Source: Cunninghamia lanceolata (Eukaryota; Streptophyta; Pinopsida; Cupressales; Cupressaceae). Taken from it: a stretch of 64,000 bases of DNA. The translations under genes were made by a program, and so were the position numbers. Each line of letters opens with the position of its first letter. The first letter of the stretch is position 1. The DNA lies in the NCBI GenBank assembly GCA_027924645.1, contig BSBN01000047.1:1984001-2048000 (forward strand). The letters are read 5' to 3'. This document shows positions 60,678-64,000 of the stretch, one piece after another. The notes below the pieces were generated by a model. That model had not been told where the DNA came from and did no database searches. It saw only the letters and a list, made by a program, of their open reading frames with translations.

Positions 60678-61290
60678 CTAATCTCTCTTATAATCTTTCA
60701 CGATTTTAACCAATATCGCTTTCAGGGTCTTGTTGGTAGCTTCTGCTTGTTCATTCCCTTGAGGATAGTAGACTGAGGGACAATTGTGATTGATGTGAAA
60801 TCTCTCACATAACTCTCTTACTTGCAAGTTTTTAAACGATGATGCGTTATCCGTTACTATCACTTGGGGGATTCCAAACCGGCAAATGATTTGGTTCAGT
60901 ATGAATTTAGCGATTACAATCCTTGACACTGTGGTGAGAGGCATGGCCTTCACCCATTTTGTGAAATATTTTGTCACGGTAATGATGAAAAAATGTCCAT
61001 CCATTGATGGGGGAGATATCTTCCCCACCAGATCTAACCCCCAAGTGGAAAAGGGCCAAGGGGTAACGATTGATTGTAAATCTCTTGTTGGTGTATGATG
61101 AACATGAGCATAAGCCTGACATTTTGGATACCTCTTTACAAACTTAATCACATCCACTTGTAAACATGGCCAGAAGTATCCCATTCTGTGTATTTTCCTT
61201 GCTATGGCGTGACCACCAAATTGTCCTCCACAGATTTTGCTATGGCACTCCTCTAAGATTTTTCGTGCTTCTTCCTTGTCAACACATCAA
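60678..61290 (-). pseudogene. Gypsy integrase
   Basis: The zinc-binding part reads HSKICGGQFGGH, then KRYPKC, where the first Cys of the CxxC pair is Tyr. The catalytic triad is kept: WGLDLVGKI, VTDNASSFKN and PQGNEQAEATNKT. The main frame is 60678-61184; the upstream part continues to about 61290 after ATG-less sequence. Confidence 0.88.
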
Positions 61291-62130
61291 AGTAACATTC
61301 CATGCAGGGCCCTTTGATAGAGCACGTTGTCTATTAAAACATATCTTGCAGTGAGGATGCATAATCATCTTTTTCCCAAAGGAGTCATGTTTTCTGGGTA
61401 AGTCTTGTTTGCAAGATAGTTCACAATATCTCTATACCAATATGAGGCTACATACTTCTCAAGATCAACCACACAAATCTCTTCATTAGGGAAATCTTCA
61501 TTCATAGGTTCCTCTTGGGGAACCGGATTGTCTGCTAGCTAATCTGCTATTATCTGTCCTTTGTCTACTTTTTGATTGACGCAAGTTAGTTCAAACTCAC
61601 TCAATAAAGTTATGAATCGGCTAGCTCTTCTTGAGAGCATGGGTTGATTTAAGAAAGTTCTCAATTGCTCGGATCGTATCATGACCTTAGTTTCTTGATT
61701 CAACATGTAATGTCACAGCCTTCAAGTTGCAAAGACTATGGCCAGACATTCTTTTTCAGCTTGGGTATGGTTCTTTTCATATTCCAACAAGGTTTGACTT
61801 ATGAAATAGATGGCTCTTTCTCTTCCACCTTCATCTTCTTGAGATAGCATGCATGCTACAGAGATATCAGTTGCTCTAAATTATAAGATGAAGGGCTTGT
61901 CATGTTGTGGTGGCATCAGCGTGGGTGGGGTTAGCAGGAACTTCTTCACTTGTTCAAATGCATTTCTATAGTTTGTCGTCCAAGTAATGCCAACTTGTTT
62001 TTTCAATAACTGATTGACTGGATGAATTTTGAAAGTTATGTCCGGTATGAATTGTCTAATCGTGCCTAATTGTCCTAAAAAGGCTCTTACTGGCATCTCA
62101 CTCGTTGGTGGGGTTGCATTAAAACTACTT
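61291..62130 (-). pseudogene. Gypsy RNase H and RT thumb
   Basis: Segments PVRAFLGQLGTIRQFIPDIT, ITWTTNYRNAFEQVKKFL, then past stops TDISVACMLSQEDEGG, AIYFISQTLLEYEKNHTQ and AEKECLAIVFA. This is the native Gypsy RNase H next to RT. Confidence 0.85.
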
Positions 62131-62249
62131 TGACCTTAGCTAGTTCAACATCTATGCCTCTTTGTGAGACAATAAATCTTAACAATTTTCCCGTCGTGAC
62201 TCCGAAAACACATTTTTCAAGATTCAACCTTACTTTATACTCTCAAAGC

Positions 62250-62740
62250 CTATTGAAGATTTGCAAAGGTCCTCCACATGTCTTGACCTTTGTTCTGACT
62301 TAGCCAGGAGGTCATCAACGTACGTCTCAACTATCTTGTGTATGTAATCATGAAAAATATGTCATTGCCCTTTGGTAGGTTGCTCATGCGTTCTTCAACC
62401 TGAATGACATGACTATGTAACAGAAAGTCCCCCAAGGGGTGGTGAATGTCATTTTGTTTTGGTCAACTTCTACGATTTTGATCTGGTTATATCCTAAAAA
62501 TCCATCCATGAGGGAAAGGACCTTGTATCCTACCCTTGAAATGATAATTTGATCGATGGATGGTAAAGGGAAATCATCCTTTGGGCAAGCTTGATTGATG
62601 TCTCTAAAATCGAGGCATATCCAAATTTTTCCATTCTTCTTCAGGACTGGGACAATGTTTGACACCCAATTTGAATAATCCACTGGTTTGATGAAACTGA
62701 TATTTAAGAATTTTTTTAGATCTTCCTTCACCATTTAAGC
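62250..62740 (-). pseudogene. Gypsy reverse transcriptase
   Basis: NWVSNIVPVLKKNGKIWICL, DFRDINQACPKDDFPLPSID and GYNQIKIVEVDQNKMTFTTP are RT palm motifs. A stop after FRLKNA and a one-base frameshift move the YVDD box (62311-62322) into another frame, where it is still intact. Confidence 0.88.
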
Positions 62741-63300
62741 TACTTGTGGCTTTATGGGCCTTGGTTTTTGTTTCACGGGTTTTGCATCTAGCTTTATCAC
62801 TAAATTGTGCACCACAATTTTTAGCTCCAACCCTGGCATGTTTGAATATGCCCATGCGAATATATCAGAATATTCAATGAGGAACTCTGTTTACTCCTCC
62901 AGTTCTTTATCATTTAGTTCTCCTCCTAGTTTTAACATCCTTCGTTTTTCAAGTGTTCCAACATTGATGTCGATCGTATCTCCAATTAGGGATAAGTGTC
63001 CTTCCTCAAACTTCTGAGGGGCAGGTGGTAAAATTTAGTTTGCTTCAATCTGGTGGATTTCATTCTCATTCCCAAAATAGTCCTCTAGATAAGGGGGGAG
63101 CATGTATCTTTTTTTTGTGTACTCTTGGAAGTCCATCGTAGGCATGTAGATATTCCAAGATGGCTTCATCATTCTCGGCAGAGTCTCGGGTTGGTCTCTC
63201 TTCTTGACCCATGGCGTAATTCAGGATATTTGGTAATTCATCACTTTCAAATAACAGCTCTCTACATATTGACACAATATATTCTAAATTTTTGTAATTG
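62741..63300 (-). pseudogene. Gypsy pre-RT segment
   Basis: Across several frames, segments typical of the stretch before RT can be read: IGDTIDINVGTLEKRRMLKL near 62950-62990, FLIEYSDIFAWAYSNMPGLE near 62830-62890, and KPVKQKPRPIKP near 62740-62780. An acidic leader at 63066-63305 is not recognised. Confidence 0.7.
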
Positions 63301-63715
63301 AGCATGTGGTGAAAATAATGTGGCTAATGTGGCCATTGAGTGCCATTTGATTTTCTTCTCTAGGTATGGCTTTGATGGAGAAGTCAAAGAACTAAACCAA
63401 CTTCCTGATGATTTATTTATAAGGTCGCAATTGTTCTGATTTTGTCTTGTAATTTTTCGTGACTTGGTTGATTATCAATTGAGAATCCCCAAAGGCAGAG
63501 ATCTTCTTGATCCCCATTCTCATGGCTAGCATGATTCCTAGGGATAGGGCTTTGTACTTGGTGATGTTGTTTGTGCAAAAGAAGTCTAGTCTAAAGGAGA
63601 AGGGGAGGACTTTTCCTTTGGGAGATGTTAAGATTATCCTCATCCCTGCCCCTATTTGTAACTAGCTCTATCAAAATGTAGGGTCCACAAGCTTTGACAA
63701 TTTTTTGATTGAGAA
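63301..63715 (-). pseudogene. Additional RNase H domain (aRNH-like) upstream of RT
   Basis: WTLHFDRASYK, then MRIILTSPKGKVLPFSFRL, FFCTNNITKYKALSLGIMLA, ISAFGDSQLIINQV and, after a stop, IPREENQMAL. This is the cellular/archaeal-type RNase H known as an extra domain in Tat-lineage Gypsy elements. The catalytic Asp of FDGA is kept but Gly is Arg; the Glu of the AEYEAL motif is Lys (TKYKAL). It lies before RT here. Confidence 0.75.
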
Positions 63716-64000
63716 GTTTCTCTGAACTCATAAGTGGAAGTTTGCTCCTCCTCTTTATCATCTCCTTCTTTGATGATTTCAATTGTTCCAACCAAGAGAT
63801 CTTTGATATCACATTCGTTGATACACGGAATGGCTGCTAAGTCGAATGGTGCATGGGACTTGGTTGTACATGGATCGAAGGGGAATTCCCTAAGATCATC
63901 CATTCCTTGATAGGATATGTTGTGAGTGCTTGCATTTGTTTGGACATCTTGAATTTCCTCTTTGTTTCTCTTGCGCCTTTAACTTGTTTTCTTTTTCTTC
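63716..64000 (-). pseudogene. Linker upstream of the extra RNase H
   Basis: Frame with MDDLREFPFDPCTTKSHAPF and an acidic stretch; no domain recognised. It runs into the window end. Confidence 0.5.

Larger units (their letters stand above)
60190..64000 (-). mobile_element. Gypsy (Tat/Athila-like) pol region, truncated by window end
   Basis: Minus-strand order: an extra RNase H, a pre-RT segment, RT, RNase H, integrase and integrase C-terminus. LTRs, gag and protease lie outside the window or were not seen. Many stops and frameshifts are present. It is the only Gypsy RT/IN in the window and so the only candidate relative of a helper for the two pol-less Gypsy families. Confidence 0.85.

Overview
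This window is plant nuclear DNA, most likely from a large-genome seed plant such as a conifer. That is inferred from AT-rich composition, one lone host gene, and dense nested LTR retrotransposons with plant-type Copia and Gypsy domains. I see no rRNA, tRNA, CRISPR, phage or bacterial features. The only convincing host gene is an intronless F-box/kelch-like protein on the minus strand at 7687-8997.

Layout. 1-3533 is the 5' part of a minus-strand Gypsy-type element. 3534-6460 holds a 300-base direct repeat around a truncated LTR. 7687-8997 is the F-box gene. 11035-11901 is a diverged gag-like remnant, and 12297-13470 holds an AT-hairpin LTR-like fragment and a LINE-type RNase H pseudogene. 13471-39508 is one nested complex. 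Its oldest layer is a non-autonomous LTR element of about 7.2 kb, minus strand, with a coiled-coil/CCHC gag and a long unrecognised second ORF but no polymerase. A Copia element (16375-23298, target duplication gtatt) interrupts the second ORF. A pol-less Gypsy element (27213-39079, target duplication cttac) interrupts its right LTR and itself carries a solo Copia LTR (29107-30335, target duplication gtgga). The intact left LTR preserves the empty site of the Gypsy insertion.

39509-44649 contains unrecognised sequence, GC-rich iterated motifs and a decayed plant-mobile-domain-like gene. 44650-59023 is a plus-strand pol-less Gypsy element (gag, protease, G-patch) from the same family as the 1-3533 copy. 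It is interrupted by a TNT1/Tork-like Copia element (49952-56743, target duplication aatgt), whose gag holds a further solo LTR (53992-55799, target duplication caaat). 59024-64000 is a minus-strand Gypsy pol of Tat/Athila character with an extra RNase H domain placed before the reverse transcriptase.

How the parts relate. Three elements lack polymerase and must have depended on others. The 7.2 kb element shares its primer-binding site, polypurine tract, LTR tips and a C-rich LTR end with the 16.4-23.3 kb Copia family, which is therefore its likely helper. All coding elements carry stops or frameshifts, so nothing here looks active. The most novel signals are the gag-plus-unknown-ORF element, a tandem array of base-paired motifs with compensatory changes in the Gypsy leader, and a GTGG...CCAC hairpin motif shared by several LTR families. 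Boundaries were read by eye from matching termini and duplications.
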